A DNA stretch of 64,000 bases, taken from assembly GCA_023391095.1 (NCBI GenBank), contig JAEWBN010000006.1:124001-188000 (forward strand), in the 5' to 3' direction. A program made the translations under genes and the position numbers. Origin of the DNA: Pseudomonadota bacterium (GTDB taxonomy: Bacteria > Pseudomonadota > Alphaproteobacteria > Rhizobiales > Devosiaceae). Below, piece after piece: positions 44,436-54,022 of this stretch (positions within the stretch are counted from its first letter, which is position 1; the number at the start of each line of letters is the position of its first letter). The notes below the pieces were generated by a model. The model was not told the DNA's origin. It was given only the letters and a program-made list of their open reading frames with translations, and did no database searches.

Positions 44436-46007
44436 TCACTCCCACTCTATGGTGCCGGGCGGCTTGCTGGTGACGTCGTAGACGACGCGGTTGATGCCGC
44501 GGACTTCGTTGATGATGCGGGTGGCGGTCTTGCCCAGGAAGTTCATGTCGAACTGGTAGAAGTCGGCGGTCATGCCGTCGACCGAGGTCACTGCGCGCAG
44601 GGCGCAGACGAATTCGTAGGTGCGGCCGTCGCCCATGACACCAACGGTCTGAACCGGGAGAAGCACGGCGAAAGCCTGCCAGATCTTGTCGTATTGGCCG
44701 GACTTGCGGATCTCGTCGAGATAGATGGCATCGGCCTGGCGCAGGATATCGAGCTTTTCGGGTGTGATGCCGCCGGGGCAGCGGATGGCAAGGCCCGGTC
44801 CCGGGAAGGGATGGCGGCCGATGAAGCTCTCCGGGATGCCCAGTTCACGACCGAGGGCGCGCACTTCGTCCTTGAACAGTTCGCGAAGCGGTTCAACCAG
44901 TTGCATGTTCATGCGCTCGGGCAGACCGCCCACATTGTGGTGCGACTTGATGGTGACCGAGGGCCCTCCGGTGAAGGAAACGGACTCGATCACATCAGGG
45001 TAGAGCGTGCCCTGAGCAAGAAATTCAGCGCCACCGAGCTTCTTGGCTTCTTCCTCGAATACTTCAATGAAGAGCCGACCGATGATCTTGCGCTTGGTTT
45101 CCGGGTCAGACTGACCTTCCAGCTCGCCAAGGAACAGCTTGGACGCATCCACATGGACCAGTGGGATATTGAACTGATCGCGGAACATGGTAACGACCTG
45201 TTCGCTCTCATTGAGGCGCATCAGACCGTGATCGACATAGATGCAGGTAAGCTGGTCGCCAATGGCTTCGTGGATCAGCACCGCGGCCACTGAGGAGTCG
45301 ACGCCCCCGGACAGACCGCAAATGACGCGGCCGGTCCCGACCTGCTCGCGGATCTTGTCGATCATCTTCTGGCGATAGGCGGACATGGTCCAGTTGGACT
45401 GGATGCCGCAGATATTGTGCACGAAGTTGGCGTAGAGCTTGCCGCCATCAGGCGTGTGCACCACTTCGGGGTGGAACTGGACCGCCCAAATACGGCGGGC
45501 TTCGTTGGCGATCATGGCGAAGGGGGCGTTGGGCGAGGTTCCCACGACCTCGAAGCCCTCCGGCAGCGCCACGACGCGGTCACCATGGCTCATCCAGACC
45601 TGATGGTCGGTGCCGATATCCCAGACGCCCTCGGAAAGCGAATTCGCCTTATGCAGGGTCAGTTCGGCGCGACCGAATTCGCGGTGATGCCCAGCTTCGA
45701 CCTTGCCGCCGAGCGCGACGCAGAGCGCCTGCTGGCCGTAGCAGATGCCCAGGATCGGCACGTTGGCGGCCAGAATGGCGGGGTCGATGGTCGGGGCGTT
45801 CTCATCCAGTGTCGAGGCTGGGCTGCCCGAGAGCACGACGCCCTTGGGATTGAGCGCCACCATGGCCGGGCCGGCGGACTGGAAGGGATGGATTTCGCAA
45901 TAGACGCCGGTTTCACGAATTCGGCGCGCGATCAGCTGAGTGACTTGCGAACCGAAGTCGACAATGAGAATGGTGTCGTTGCGGGAAGACGTGTCTGGGT
46001 GCTGCAT
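44436..46007 (-). CDS. guaA: GMP synthase (glutamine-hydrolysing)
   Basis: 523 residues. The class I glutaminase domain has Cys89 in GICYGQQ and the His-Glu pair in VQFHPEV. The ATP pyrophosphatase domain has GLSGGVDSSVAA, and the C-terminal dimerisation domain ends with YDVTSKPPGTIEWE. Converts XMP to GMP, directly after the GuaB reaction; guaB lies 3 kb away on the same strand. Confidence 0.97.
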   Translation of the reverse strand: MQHPDTSSRNDTILIVDFGSQVTQLIARRIRETGVYCEIHPFQSAGPAMVALNPKGVVLSGSPASTLDENAPTIDPAILAANVPILGICYGQQALCVALGGKVEAGHHREFGRAELTLHKANSLSEGVWDIGTDHQVWMSHGDRVVALPEGFEVVGTSPNAPFAMIANEARRIWAVQFHPEVVHTPDGGKLYANFVHNICGIQSNWTMSAYRQKMIDKIREQVGTGRVICGLSGGVDSSVAAVLIHEAIGDQLTCIYVDHGLMRLNESEQVVTMFRDQFNIPLVHVDASKLFLGELEGQSDPETKRKIIGRLFIEVFEEEAKKLGGAEFLAQGTLYPDVIESVSFTGGPSVTIKSHHNVGGLPERMNMQLVEPLRELFKDEVRALGRELGIPESFIGRHPFPGPGLAIRCPGGITPEKLDILRQADAIYLDEIRKSGQYDKIWQAFAVLLPVQTVGVMGDGRTYEFVCALRAVTSVDGMTADFYQFDMNFLGKTATRIINEVRGINRVVYDVTSKPPGTIEWE

Positions 46008-46084
46008 GGCGAGGCTTTAGCCAGACTGGGCGGATTCCGCAAGCGGGGCGTTGGAGGAACGCCCATGCAGATCTGGGGGGACCG

Positions 46085-47308
46085 ATGAACCACGTGGCCG
46101 GGCGTCTTTTGGGCGCCGACTTCATACGCGCGAGCGCCTGCTTTATCGTCCTGTTTCACCATCTGACGCAGAAGATCGATTTCAGCACACCGCTGGGTCA
46201 GGTCGGCATTGCGCAGGCGCTGGCCAATGGCGGCACGTTTGGGGTGGGCATATTCTTTGTGCTCAGCGGATTTCTGCTGGCGCGACCTTTCTGGAAGGCG
46301 CTGGACAGCGGTGACGCGATGCCCTCGCTCAGGGTTTATGCGCTGCGCCGCGCGGCGCGGATCCTGCCCGGCTTCTGGATGGCGCTGACCGTGAGCTTTG
46401 TCCTTTCCATCCTGATCTGGGGCCAAGAGCCGAATGGTTGGCTGTGGTTGCGCTATCTGTCCGGATTTTTCCTTGTCAGCGACTGGCACTGGCTCACCTT
46501 CTTTCCTGTGGAGGTGAACGGTCCGCTGTGGTCGATCGGATTTGAAGTCACAGCCTACCTGCTGCTGCCGGTGGGCTTTGCCGCTCTTTTTGCTTTCGGC
46601 CGGCGGCTTCCGTCGTGGGCGAGCCGTCTGGCTTTTCTCCTTGTGCTCGGAGCGGCGCTTCTGGGCCACATTGCCTTCAGCAGCTGGGTTGTGGTCGACC
46701 CCTATGAAATGGGCTGGGAATTCGGAATGCAGGGCGGCGCCAAGCAATGGATGCCCTGGTTCAACCCGTTCAGCTTCTTTGCCATGTTCGCGCTTGGGGC
46801 GCTCGCGGGCGGGTTACAGGTGATGCTGGCGGGCGTCAGTCACTGGACCATGGATGTGGTTTGCCTCGGGGCGCTGCTCGCGGCTGGCGTCTATATGTAT
46901 GGCGAGGCGTATCGGGAGGCCGGGGAGCTCTATGGCTGGCTGAAGGTGCCCTACCGTTTCCCGATCATGCATGGCCTGATTGGTATTGCTTTGGCCACCG
47001 GGCCGTCCACTTTGCTGCTGGGACGGTTGCTGGATAATCCGCCGGTGCGATTCCTCGCCACCATTTCCTTCGGCATCTACATCTACCATACGCTGGTGCT
47101 GGAACTGATCCAGGTCTACTGGATCCCCGATTTCCGATATGGCGCGATGACGGACACCAATCTGTGGCTGATGGCGACGGCGGTGTCGGTGGGCGTCACC
47201 ATCATGTTGGCGACGCTGTCCTACCGGTTCATGGAAGGGCCCGTCATCGCCTGGGCGCGAACGCTCGAGATGCGGTTGCCCAGACGAGCGATCTTGCAAC
47301 CGGCCTAG
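46085..47308 (+). CDS. Acyltransferase 3 family membrane protein (second copy)
   Basis: 407 residues, about ten helices. The family blocks are LGADFIRASACFIVLFHHLT (His in the first helix region), SGFLLARPFWKAL and YALRRAARILPGFW. It differs clearly from the copy at 42509. Divergent from guaA, with which it shares a 77-base intergenic region. A surface-glycan O-acylation role is inferred from the family only. Confidence 0.87.
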   Translation: MNHVAGRLLGADFIRASACFIVLFHHLTQKIDFSTPLGQVGIAQALANGGTFGVGIFFVLSGFLLARPFWKALDSGDAMPSLRVYALRRAARILPGFWMALTVSFVLSILIWGQEPNGWLWLRYLSGFFLVSDWHWLTFFPVEVNGPLWSIGFEVTAYLLLPVGFAALFAFGRRLPSWASRLAFLLVLGAALLGHIAFSSWVVVDPYEMGWEFGMQGGAKQWMPWFNPFSFFAMFALGALAGGLQVMLAGVSHWTMDVVCLGALLAAGVYMYGEAYREAGELYGWLKVPYRFPIMHGLIGIALATGPSTLLLGRLLDNPPVRFLATISFGIYIYHTLVLELIQVYWIPDFRYGAMTDTNLWLMATAVSVGVTIMLATLSYRFMEGPVIAWARTLEMRLPRRAILQPA

Positions 47309-47311
47309 GGC

Positions 47312-48598
47312 TCAGCCCTTGCGCAGCAGGTGGCAGTAAAAGCCGTCGGTATTGGTGCGGCGGGGCGTCAGGCAAATGCCGCCGGCCGGTGTCTGGAGAC
47401 CCTCCGGTAGGTCGGTGATCAGCGCGCTGCGCCAGGCCTGTGCGATGTCGACGGACTCGAAGCCCGGATTGGCTGCGAGGAAGGCCACGACCTGATCGTC
47501 GTTCTCTTCGGGCAGGATGGAGCAGGTGATGTAAACCAGCGTGCCACCGGGCCGAAGGTAGCGTCCCGCCTCGACCAGCAGAGCGGCCTGTTCGCTCTGG
47601 CGCTGGGCGAGAAGCTCGGGTGTCAATTTCCACTTGGTGTCCGGGCGACGGCGCCAGGTGCCGGTGCCGGTACAGGGCGCATCGACGACCACGCGATCCA
47701 TCTTGCCGATGAGATCGTCGAGCGCGCCGGGATTAGGCGCGCGCACCTGCGCATTGCGGACGGCATTGCGTTTCAGGCGATCATAGATCGGCGCGAGGCG
47801 GTTGCGGTCGGTGTCATAGGCAAAGATCTGCCCGGAATTGCCCATGGTGGCCGCCAGCGCCAGGGTCTTGCCCCCTGCCCCGGCGCAGAGGTCCAGGACC
47901 TGTTCGCCTTCGCGCGCGCCGGCAAGCGCCGCCACGATCTGGCTGCCCTGGTCCTGCACTTCGAACCAGCCCTTGAGATAGGCTTCGTCCGTCGTGACAT
48001 TGGGCGTGCGGGCGTCCCGCGGACCGGCGGGGATGGTGATGCCGAAGGGGGCGATGGCGCAAGGCTGGGGCGAGAAGCGCTCCAGCGATTTCATGACCTT
48101 TTCCGGGGCAGCCTTCAGCGCGTTGACCCGCAGGTCGAGCGAGGGCCGACCAGCCATGGCCTCGCCCTCGGCCACCCAGTCCGACCCGAAGGCGCGCTCC
48201 AGCGACGGGGCGAGCCAATCGGGGAGGTCGGCCCGGCTGGCGAGCAGCGCCGTGGCCAGATCTGCGGCAGCACCGGCCGCTTCCTCATTGGTGACGGGCG
48301 CGGGCGCGTGGCTGTCGCCGGCAAAGGCGGCGTTGAGGCTTTCGGCAGTTTCGCCCCAGTCGCGCATGGCTACCGCCAGAACGAGGGCGCGCGGCGTGTC
48401 GCTGCCCATGGCAACGGCATGGGAGGCGCGGCGGCGCAGGGCGTCATAGACGATATTGCCGATGGCCGCGCGATCCCCTGCCCCGGCAAACCGGTTGTTG
48501 AGGCCCCAGGCTTTCAGCGCTTCCGAGACAGGACGGTGGCGCGTCTCGACATCGGTTAGGACTTCGATGGCGGCGGCAAGACGGCCCGGAAGGCGCAT
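47312..48598 (-). CDS. rsmB: RsmB-type 16S rRNA m5C methyltransferase
   Basis: 428 residues. An N-terminal NusB-like RNA-binding domain (about 1-140) is followed by a SAM methyltransferase with VLDLCAGAGGKTLALA, the first Cys in VVDAPCTGTGTWRRRPD and the catalytic Cys in YITCSILPEEN (about 358). Expected to make m5C in 16S rRNA; the RsmB versus related NOP-family assignment is by domain layout. It starts three bases after the MAPEG stop. Confidence 0.85.
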   Translation of the reverse strand: MRLPGRLAAAIEVLTDVETRHRPVSEALKAWGLNNRFAGAGDRAAIGNIVYDALRRRASHAVAMGSDTPRALVLAVAMRDWGETAESLNAAFAGDSHAPAPVTNEEAAGAAADLATALLASRADLPDWLAPSLERAFGSDWVAEGEAMAGRPSLDLRVNALKAAPEKVMKSLERFSPQPCAIAPFGITIPAGPRDARTPNVTTDEAYLKGWFEVQDQGSQIVAALAGAREGEQVLDLCAGAGGKTLALAATMGNSGQIFAYDTDRNRLAPIYDRLKRNAVRNAQVRAPNPGALDDLIGKMDRVVVDAPCTGTGTWRRRPDTKWKLTPELLAQRQSEQAALLVEAGRYLRPGGTLVYITCSILPEENDDQVVAFLAANPGFESVDIAQAWRSALITDLPEGLQTPAGGICLTPRRTNTDGFYCHLLRKG

Positions 48599-48601
48599 GG
48601 G

Positions 48602-49039
48602 TCAGACACTCGGAACAAGCAGGAAAAGACGGAGAACCAGCCATAGCCAGAAGATGGCGAGGATCGCAAGGCCGGCGCAAAAGACGAAGAAGCGCGGGTA
48701 AAGCACGTTGCTGGTGGTGTGGATATAGGCGTGGGCGTAGCGGCTGGCGACAAAGAGGCAGGCGAGACCCGCCTCGAGCCAGCCGGAGGCGCCGGTCTGC
48801 AGCGTGACGAGAACCGCCACGAAGAAGAGGACCGGTAGTTGGAACTGGCTGTCATAGCTGTTGGACAGCAGCTGTGCCTTGAGGTGCCAGCCGGAGCGGT
48901 CCACCGCAATGCGAGCCGCATCCACCTCGCCCCGGGCGACGCGCGGCACGCGCTCCATGCCCAGGCGGACGAGGATGACAAGCGTCAGCAGGACCTGGGC
49001 CGCCATGGCGAGGACGAGAAGTTTATACGTCAGCGCCAT
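48602..49039 (-). CDS. MAPEG-family membrane protein
   Basis: 145 residues, four hydrophobic helices. The MAPEG pattern is visible as a basic loop RMGRERVPRV-like segment after helix 1 and SRYAHAYIHTTSNVLYPRF before the last helix. Bacterial members are poorly characterised relatives of microsomal glutathione transferases. Its stop is four bases from the rsmB start, so they are probably co-transcribed. Confidence 0.83.
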   Translation of the reverse strand: MALTYKLLVLAMAAQVLLTLVILVRLGMERVPRVARGEVDAARIAVDRSGWHLKAQLLSNSYDSQFQLPVLFFVAVLVTLQTGASGWLEAGLACLFVASRYAHAYIHTTSNVLYPRFFVFCAGLAILAIFWLWLVLRLFLLVPSV

Positions 49040-49077
49040 GGATGAGGCTCCTCAAGAGAGTCGGCTTGTCGGGGTAA

Positions 49078-49118
49078 TGCCTCGCACAGAAACGGTTTTT
49101 TCGTTTCTGGTCGAGGCA
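49078..49118 (-). terminator. Two-part hairpin downstream of guaB
   Basis: Outer arms TGCCTCG (49078-49084) and CGAGGCA (49112-49118) enclose inner arms CAGAAACG (49087-49094) and CGTTTCTG (49102-49109) with a 7-base loop: 15 pairs with one symmetric 2-base bulge. It lies ten bases past the guaB stop. There is no trailing T run on the minus strand. Confidence 0.6.
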
Positions 49119-49128
49119 CAGGCGCCGA

Positions 49129-50631
49129 TTAGCGGCCGCTGCGGTAGTTGGGCGCCTCGCGGGTAATGGTCACGTCGTGGACGTGGCTCTCACCCAGGGC
49201 GGCTGCGGAAATCTTGACGAAGGTGGCGTTCTCGCGGAAGTCCTTGAGCGTGTGCGCACCGGTATAGCCCATGGAGGCGCGCAGGCCGCCGGCGAGCTGA
49301 TGCAGCACGGCGCCGACCGAACCCTTATAGGGGACCTGGCCCTCGATGCCTTCGGGGACGAGCTTCATCTGATCGCGCACATCCTGCTGGAAGTAGCGAT
49401 CAGCAGAGCCGGCACCCATTGCCCCGACCGAGCCCATGCCGCGGTAGGATTTGTAGGAACGGCCCTGGTAAAGATAGACCTCGCCGGGGCTTTCGTCGGT
49501 ACCGGCGAGAAGCGAGCCGACCATGACGCAGGACGCACCGCCGGCCAGTGCCTTGGCCATGTCGCCCGAGAACTTGATGCCGCCATCGGCGATGACTGGC
49601 ACGCCTGACTTGGCACCTTCTTCGGCACAGGACATGACGGCTGCGAGCTGCGGCACGCCGACGCCGGCCACGATGCGAGTGGTGCAGATCGAGCCCGGGC
49701 CAATACCGACCTTGACGGCATCGGCACCGGCACCGATCAGGGCCTTGGTTGCTTCGGCAGTGGCGACATTGCCCGCTACAATGCGCACGGCATTGTTTTC
49801 GCGCTTTATACGCTCGACGGCCTCGGCAACGCGAACGGAGTGGCCGTGGGCGGTGTCGATGACGAGCAGGTCAACGCCGGCATCGATCAGCGCGTGGGAG
49901 CGCTCATAGCCATTGTCGCCAACGGTGGAGGCGGCGGCGACGCGCAGGCGCCCCTGCTCGTCCTTGACCGCGTTGGGATGGAGCTGGGCCTTTTCGATGT
50001 CCTTGACGGTGATGAGGCCGATGCAGCGGTAGTCCTCGTCGACAACCAGCAGCTTTTCGATGCGGTGACGGTGGAGGAGGACCTTGGCTTCCTCCTTGGA
50101 CACACCTTCGCGCACGGTGATGAGGTTCTGGTGCGTCATCAGCTCCGAGATGGGCTGATTGGGGTTGGAAGCGAAACGCACATCGCGGTTGGTGAGGATG
50201 CCGACCAGCTTGCCGATGGCGCGACCGCCCTGCCCGCCATTTTCAACGACGGGAATGCCCGAAATGCGGCTCTTGGCCATCAAGGCATGGGCATCGGCTA
50301 GGGTGGCGTTGGGTCCGATGGTGATCGGGTTCACCACCATCCCAGATTCGAAGCTCTTGACCATGCGCACCTGCTCGGCCTGTTCGGCGGCGGTGAGGTT
50401 CTTGTGAATGACGCCCATGCCGCCGGCCTGCGCCATGGCGATGGCCATATTGGCCTCGGTGACGGTGTCCATGGCCGAGGACAGAATGGGAAGATTGAGC
50501 GCTATGTCCTTGGTGACATAGGTCGAAATGTCGGTTTCGGTGGGCAGGATGTCGGAGCGCGCCGGCTGGAGCAGCACATCGTCAAAAGTGAGCGCCGCAT
50601 CGCCGGTGATGGTAGTAATAATCTTCGCCAA
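49129..50631 (-). CDS. guaB: IMP dehydrogenase
   Basis: 500 residues. A TIM barrel is interrupted by two CBS domains (about 95-215). The catalytic Cys is about residue 316 in GPGSICTTRIV; the IMP-binding VIADGGIKFSGD and the flap RGMGSVGAM follow. Converts IMP to XMP, the rate-limiting step to guanine nucleotides. The 270-base region upstream should hold its promoter. Confidence 0.97.
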   Translation of the reverse strand: MAKIITTITGDAALTFDDVLLQPARSDILPTETDISTYVTKDIALNLPILSSAMDTVTEANMAIAMAQAGGMGVIHKNLTAAEQAEQVRMVKSFESGMVVNPITIGPNATLADAHALMAKSRISGIPVVENGGQGGRAIGKLVGILTNRDVRFASNPNQPISELMTHQNLITVREGVSKEEAKVLLHRHRIEKLLVVDEDYRCIGLITVKDIEKAQLHPNAVKDEQGRLRVAAASTVGDNGYERSHALIDAGVDLLVIDTAHGHSVRVAEAVERIKRENNAVRIVAGNVATAEATKALIGAGADAVKVGIGPGSICTTRIVAGVGVPQLAAVMSCAEEGAKSGVPVIADGGIKFSGDMAKALAGGASCVMVGSLLAGTDESPGEVYLYQGRSYKSYRGMGSVGAMGAGSADRYFQQDVRDQMKLVPEGIEGQVPYKGSVGAVLHQLAGGLRASMGYTGAHTLKDFRENATFVKISAAALGESHVHDVTITREAPNYRSGR

Positions 50632-50902
50632 GGCCAGACCCTTCCTGCCTTCTGATAAAACCAGATATGTTGGAATGTGAACCGGCGACGATTGCGCGGG
50701 CTCAGGTTGGCGAGGGTCAATAGCACCAGCGACCGGCTTTGCCTAGTGCCGCCAGTGCGCATAGACGTCATGCAACGCGGCGACCTTCGCCCTGGCCAAA
50801 ACGACCGGGATGGTTATTTGGGCTGGCCGAGCAAAGCCTGCGGGGCCATAGTAAATCTGTTGCGTCCGCAACCCTTTCCAGGCTCATCCGGTTCATCCCC
50901 TC

Positions 50903-52291
50903 GTGACCCGCGTTACTCCGCTTATCCTCGCGGTGGCCCTGTTCATGGAACAGATGGACTCCACCGTCATCGCCACATCCCTGCCCGCCATCGCTGCCGA
51001 CATCGGCACCGAGCCGATCGCGCTCAAGCTGGCGCTGACGGCCTATTTCGTGGCGCTGGCCATCTTCATCCCGATCAGCGGCTGGCTGGCGGACCGGTTC
51101 GGCGCCAAGAATGTGTTCCGGCTTGCGATTGGCGTCTTCATGCTGGGATCGCTCGCCTGCTCGTTTGCCTTCTCGTTGGAATCCTTTGTGCTGTCGCGGT
51201 TTTTCCAGGGGATCGGCAGCTCGATGATGACGCCGGTGGGGCGGCTGCTGCTGGTGCGCTCGACGCCGCGCAACGAGCTGGTTGCGGCCATGGCCTGGCT
51301 CACCATTCCTGCGCTGATCGCCCCGGTGACCGGACCTCTGATCGGCGGGTTTCTGACGACCTATCTCTCCTGGCACTGGATCTTCTGGATCAACATTCCC
51401 ATCGGAATTGCTGGGATCATCATGGCCAGCATCTATCTCAAGGTGCCCGATGAGCGAAACACAAGGCCCGTCGATCTTCCCGGCTTCTTGCTGGCGGCAA
51501 TTGCCTTTTCGGGTCTGGTGTTCGGGCTCTCGGTGGTGAGCCTTCCGGCGCTGCCAATCGTTTATGGCTATCTGACGCTGGCAGTGGGTGTGGTCGCTGG
51601 GGTCGTTTACCTGTTGCATGCACGGCGCACGCAATATCCGCTGCTCGATCCCAGACTGCTGCGCAACCCCCTATTCCGTTCGGCCATCACCGGCGGCTCG
51701 TTGTTTCGCGTGGGCGTCGGCGCGGTGCCATTCCTCCTGCCGCTGATGTTGCAGCTGGGCTTCGGTCTCAACCCGTTTCAGTCCGGTGCGATCACCTTTG
51801 TGTCGGCCATCGGCGCCATGATGAGCAAGTTCATCGCAGAGCGCATCTTCGCCCGGTTCGGGTTTCCGCGTGTCCTGGGGTTTGCCGCGGTGTTTGGCGG
51901 GCTGCTGATCGGGGCGCAGGGACTTTTCACGGCAGAGACAGCAGTGCCTGTCATGATGGTGGTGCTGATCTCGGGCGGAGTGTTGCGCTCGATCTTTTTC
52001 ACCGGCACCAACGCGATCGGCTATGCGGATGTGTCCGATGCGGAGGCCAGCCAAGCCACGGCGATTGTAGCCGTCGCCCAGCAGCTGTCGGTTGCCTTTG
52101 GCGTGGCGGTAGCAGGCGCAATCCTGGAGCTTTCGAGCCATATCAATGGCGGCGTGCTGAGCCTTGTGGACTTCCAGATCGCATTCTTTGCGGTCGGGGG
52201 GCTGAGCGCGCTCGCCGGCATCATCTACCTGCGGTTACCGGCCGACGCTGGTAGCCACGTGTCGGGTCATGGGAGGGCACACAAGAGCTGA
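50903..52291 (+). CDS. MFS transporter of the DHA2 (EmrB/QacA) type
   Basis: 462 residues with about 14 hydrophobic helices. The helix 1 motif MDSTVIATSLPAIAADI is diagnostic of the DHA2 drug:H+ antiporters, and GWLADRFGAKNVFR is the loop 2-3 motif. The start is a GTG with a weak upstream site; an ATG 14 codons later would cut helix 1 and is unlikely. Probable multidrug or acid efflux. Single gene, convergent with the SRPBCC operon. Confidence 0.9.
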   Translation: MTRVTPLILAVALFMEQMDSTVIATSLPAIAADIGTEPIALKLALTAYFVALAIFIPISGWLADRFGAKNVFRLAIGVFMLGSLACSFAFSLESFVLSRFFQGIGSSMMTPVGRLLLVRSTPRNELVAAMAWLTIPALIAPVTGPLIGGFLTTYLSWHWIFWINIPIGIAGIIMASIYLKVPDERNTRPVDLPGFLLAAIAFSGLVFGLSVVSLPALPIVYGYLTLAVGVVAGVVYLLHARRTQYPLLDPRLLRNPLFRSAITGGSLFRVGVGAVPFLLPLMLQLGFGLNPFQSGAITFVSAIGAMMSKFIAERIFARFGFPRVLGFAAVFGGLLIGAQGLFTAETAVPVMMVVLISGGVLRSIFFTGTNAIGYADVSDAEASQATAIVAVAQQLSVAFGVAVAGAILELSSHINGGVLSLVDFQIAFFAVGGLSALAGIIYLRLPADAGSHVSGHGRAHKS

Positions 52292-52314
52292 AGGCCCTTG
52301 CCCAGGCTGGAGCG

Positions 52315-52743
52315 TTATTCCGGGCGGGCCAGAACGCCGTCCAGCTTTTCGAGGAATGCTGCCCAGCCCATCCTGACGCCGCCGGACGCCTGTTTCTGGT
52401 CCGGACGGAAGCCGGACTGATCCATGCGCAGATGCGTGCCATCGGCGGTCGGTGTGAGGGTGAACGTGACGACGCTCTTCAGCGCATAATTGGGATCGTC
52501 ATTGGCGAAGTCCCATGTATAGGACAGTCGGCGCTCCGGCTCGATGGCGAGCACTTCACAATCCAGCACGCCGCCCCACTCGCCCTTGAGCTGGAACCTG
52601 TGCCCCAGGGTCAGATCGAAATCATTGGCCATCAGCCAGTCGGCTATTAGATGCGGCTGGGTCAGGGCCCGCCAGAGCTTGGCCGGTGGATGGGCGAAGC
52701 TGCGCTCGACGGTGACGGTTTGGATTTCGGCGCTGGTGGTCAT
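52315..52743 (-). CDS. SRPBCC (AHSA1-type) protein
   Basis: 142 residues. VERSFAHPPAKLWRALTQPHLIADWL is the typical AHSA1/START opening, and GWAAFLEKLDGVLA the closing helix. These small ligand-binding proteins are very often encoded with an ArsR regulator, as here. It is the last gene of a four-gene unit and overlaps the preceding DUF1801 stop by four bases. Ligand unknown. Confidence 0.9.
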   Translation of the reverse strand: MTTSAEIQTVTVERSFAHPPAKLWRALTQPHLIADWLMANDFDLTLGHRFQLKGEWGGVLDCEVLAIEPERRLSYTWDFANDDPNYALKSVVTFTLTPTADGTHLRMDQSGFRPDQKQASGGVRMGWAAFLEKLDGVLARPE

Positions 52744-53123
52744 GTCCTGGCTGCCTTTGCATTGCGGTTGGCGGCGATGGCCGCACGGATCAGGGCGCGA
52801 AAGGCCTCGGCGTTGATGGCCACACCCTCGCGGAAATCGATGGCGCGGCGGGTATTGCCGGAGAGGCTCGCGTTGAAGAGGCCCACCGGATCATCAAGGG
52901 AGGCGCCCTTGGGAAAGGTGGTCTTGACCGCCGCCTTATAGACCTCGCCCGTGCAGATGATGCCGTCGAGCGACCAGACGGGATTGTCCCATTTCCACTC
53001 TTCGATGACGCCGGGATCGGCCTCCAGAATGAGGGCGCGGATGGTGGAGAGCGTTTGGCCCCGCCAGTCGCCGAAGGAGGCGATACGCTGGTCGATCAGG
53101 GTTTTGGGTGTGGGGTCGGACAT
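52740..53123 (-). CDS. DUF1801 protein (copy 1)
   Basis: 127 residues. EEWKWDNPVWSLDGIICTGEVYKAAVKTTF is the DUF1801 core, in which a W-x-x-P-x-W/Y pattern precedes a short strand. The family has the YdhG-like fold and no firm function. Third gene of the ArsR unit, overlapping the SRPBCC start and 17 bases after the second DUF1801 gene. Confidence 0.87.
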   Translation of the reverse strand: MSDPTPKTLIDQRIASFGDWRGQTLSTIRALILEADPGVIEEWKWDNPVWSLDGIICTGEVYKAAVKTTFPKGASLDDPVGLFNASLSGNTRRAIDFREGVAINAEAFRALIRAAIAANRNAKAART

Positions 53124-53140
53124 TAGGGGCCTTTCCGCGG

Positions 53141-53593
53141 CTACATGCGTTCGCCGGGCAGCTCACTGGCCTGACGCACCCAATCGGCAAACTGAGCCTC
53201 GTCGAACCCCTGCTCGTAAATATCCAGGTATCGTACTTTAGCCTGCTTGGAGGTGCCGGGCGGCAGCGGCTTGAGCTGCGCACCCTCGAAGAACGACACT
53301 TTCACGTATTTGGCGAAGCAATGGTATCCCAGAAACCAGGTGCCATCGCCTACCCCATAGAATGGGGTATTCCATTTCACCGCCTTGGCGACGCCAGGCA
53401 CTGTCTGCGAGATGATGGTGTCCAGCCGTCTGCCGATGGCGCTCTGCCAGCCGGGCATGGCGGCAATATAGTGCTGGACCACCGCGTCCCCTTCACCCTT
53501 GGCGATCTGCGGATTGCCCCCCGATAGCCGGACGATACCATCTGGACCCGGCTTGAGGGGCTTGCGCGTGGCGTTGGATTTTTCGGCCGTCAT
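53141..53593 (-). CDS. DUF1801 protein (copy 2)
   Basis: 150 residues. VKWNTPFYGVGDGTWFLGYHCFAKYVKVSFFEGAQL-type core as in copy 1, with a Lys-rich N-terminus (KSNATRKPLKPG). The two copies are only distantly similar, so they probably have separate partners or functions. Its start overlaps the ArsR stop by four bases. Confidence 0.87.
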   Translation of the reverse strand: MTAEKSNATRKPLKPGPDGIVRLSGGNPQIAKGEGDAVVQHYIAAMPGWQSAIGRRLDTIISQTVPGVAKAVKWNTPFYGVGDGTWFLGYHCFAKYVKVSFFEGAQLKPLPPGTSKQAKVRYLDIYEQGFDEAQFADWVRQASELPGERM

Positions 53594-53907
53594 TGATCCA
53601 TCCTCTTGAGCAGATCATCGAGGTCATCGAACCGGCTTTCCCAGAAGCCGGCCATGGTGCGCGTCCAGTCGAGCAAGGGCGCGAGCGCTTCCTTGCGAGC
53701 CACATAGTGCGTCTGGCGGCCCTCAGGCCGGTCCGCGACCAGCCCCGCCTGCTTGAGAACGGCAAGGTGCTTGGACACGGTGGGCTGGGCGACACCGGCC
53801 CACTGGGTCAACGTGCCGACCGTCTGCTCCCCGTTCCGGCACAACCGCTCAAAGAGGGCGCGACGCGTGGGGTCGGACAGGGATCTGAACAGAAGGTCTG
53901 TGTTCAT
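53590..53907 (-). CDS. ArsR-family transcriptional repressor
   Basis: 105 residues. Winged helix: FRSLSDPTRRALFERLCRNGEQTVGTL, then VAQPTVSKHLAVLKQAGLV as the recognition helix. It lacks the CxCxxC metal site of classical ArsR proteins, so it is not a metal sensor. First gene of the arsR-DUF1801-DUF1801-SRPBCC unit, and a dyad lies just upstream in its promoter. Confidence 0.93.
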   Translation of the reverse strand: MNTDLLFRSLSDPTRRALFERLCRNGEQTVGTLTQWAGVAQPTVSKHLAVLKQAGLVADRPEGRQTHYVARKEALAPLLDWTRTMAGFWESRFDDLDDLLKRMDQ

Positions 53908-53947
53908 CGGCGCGAGACATATTCACCTTTGGCTATGGATTAAACCA

Positions 53948-53972
53948 ATAGCCCAATGGCTATGAATGTCAA
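53948..53972 (-). promoter_or_regulatory. ArsR operator and -35 element
   Basis: ATAGCC-CAAT-GGCTAT (53948-53963) is a perfect 6-bp dyad, with a third GGCTAT half-site at 53931-53936. A consensus TTGACA for the minus strand is at 53967-53972, so the dyad fills the region downstream of the -35, as expected for repression. Confidence 0.6.
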
Positions 53973-54022
53973 GCGTCGCCAGGGCACCGACGCAGGATGT
54001 AGCTTGGGGTCTCGAGAACGCC

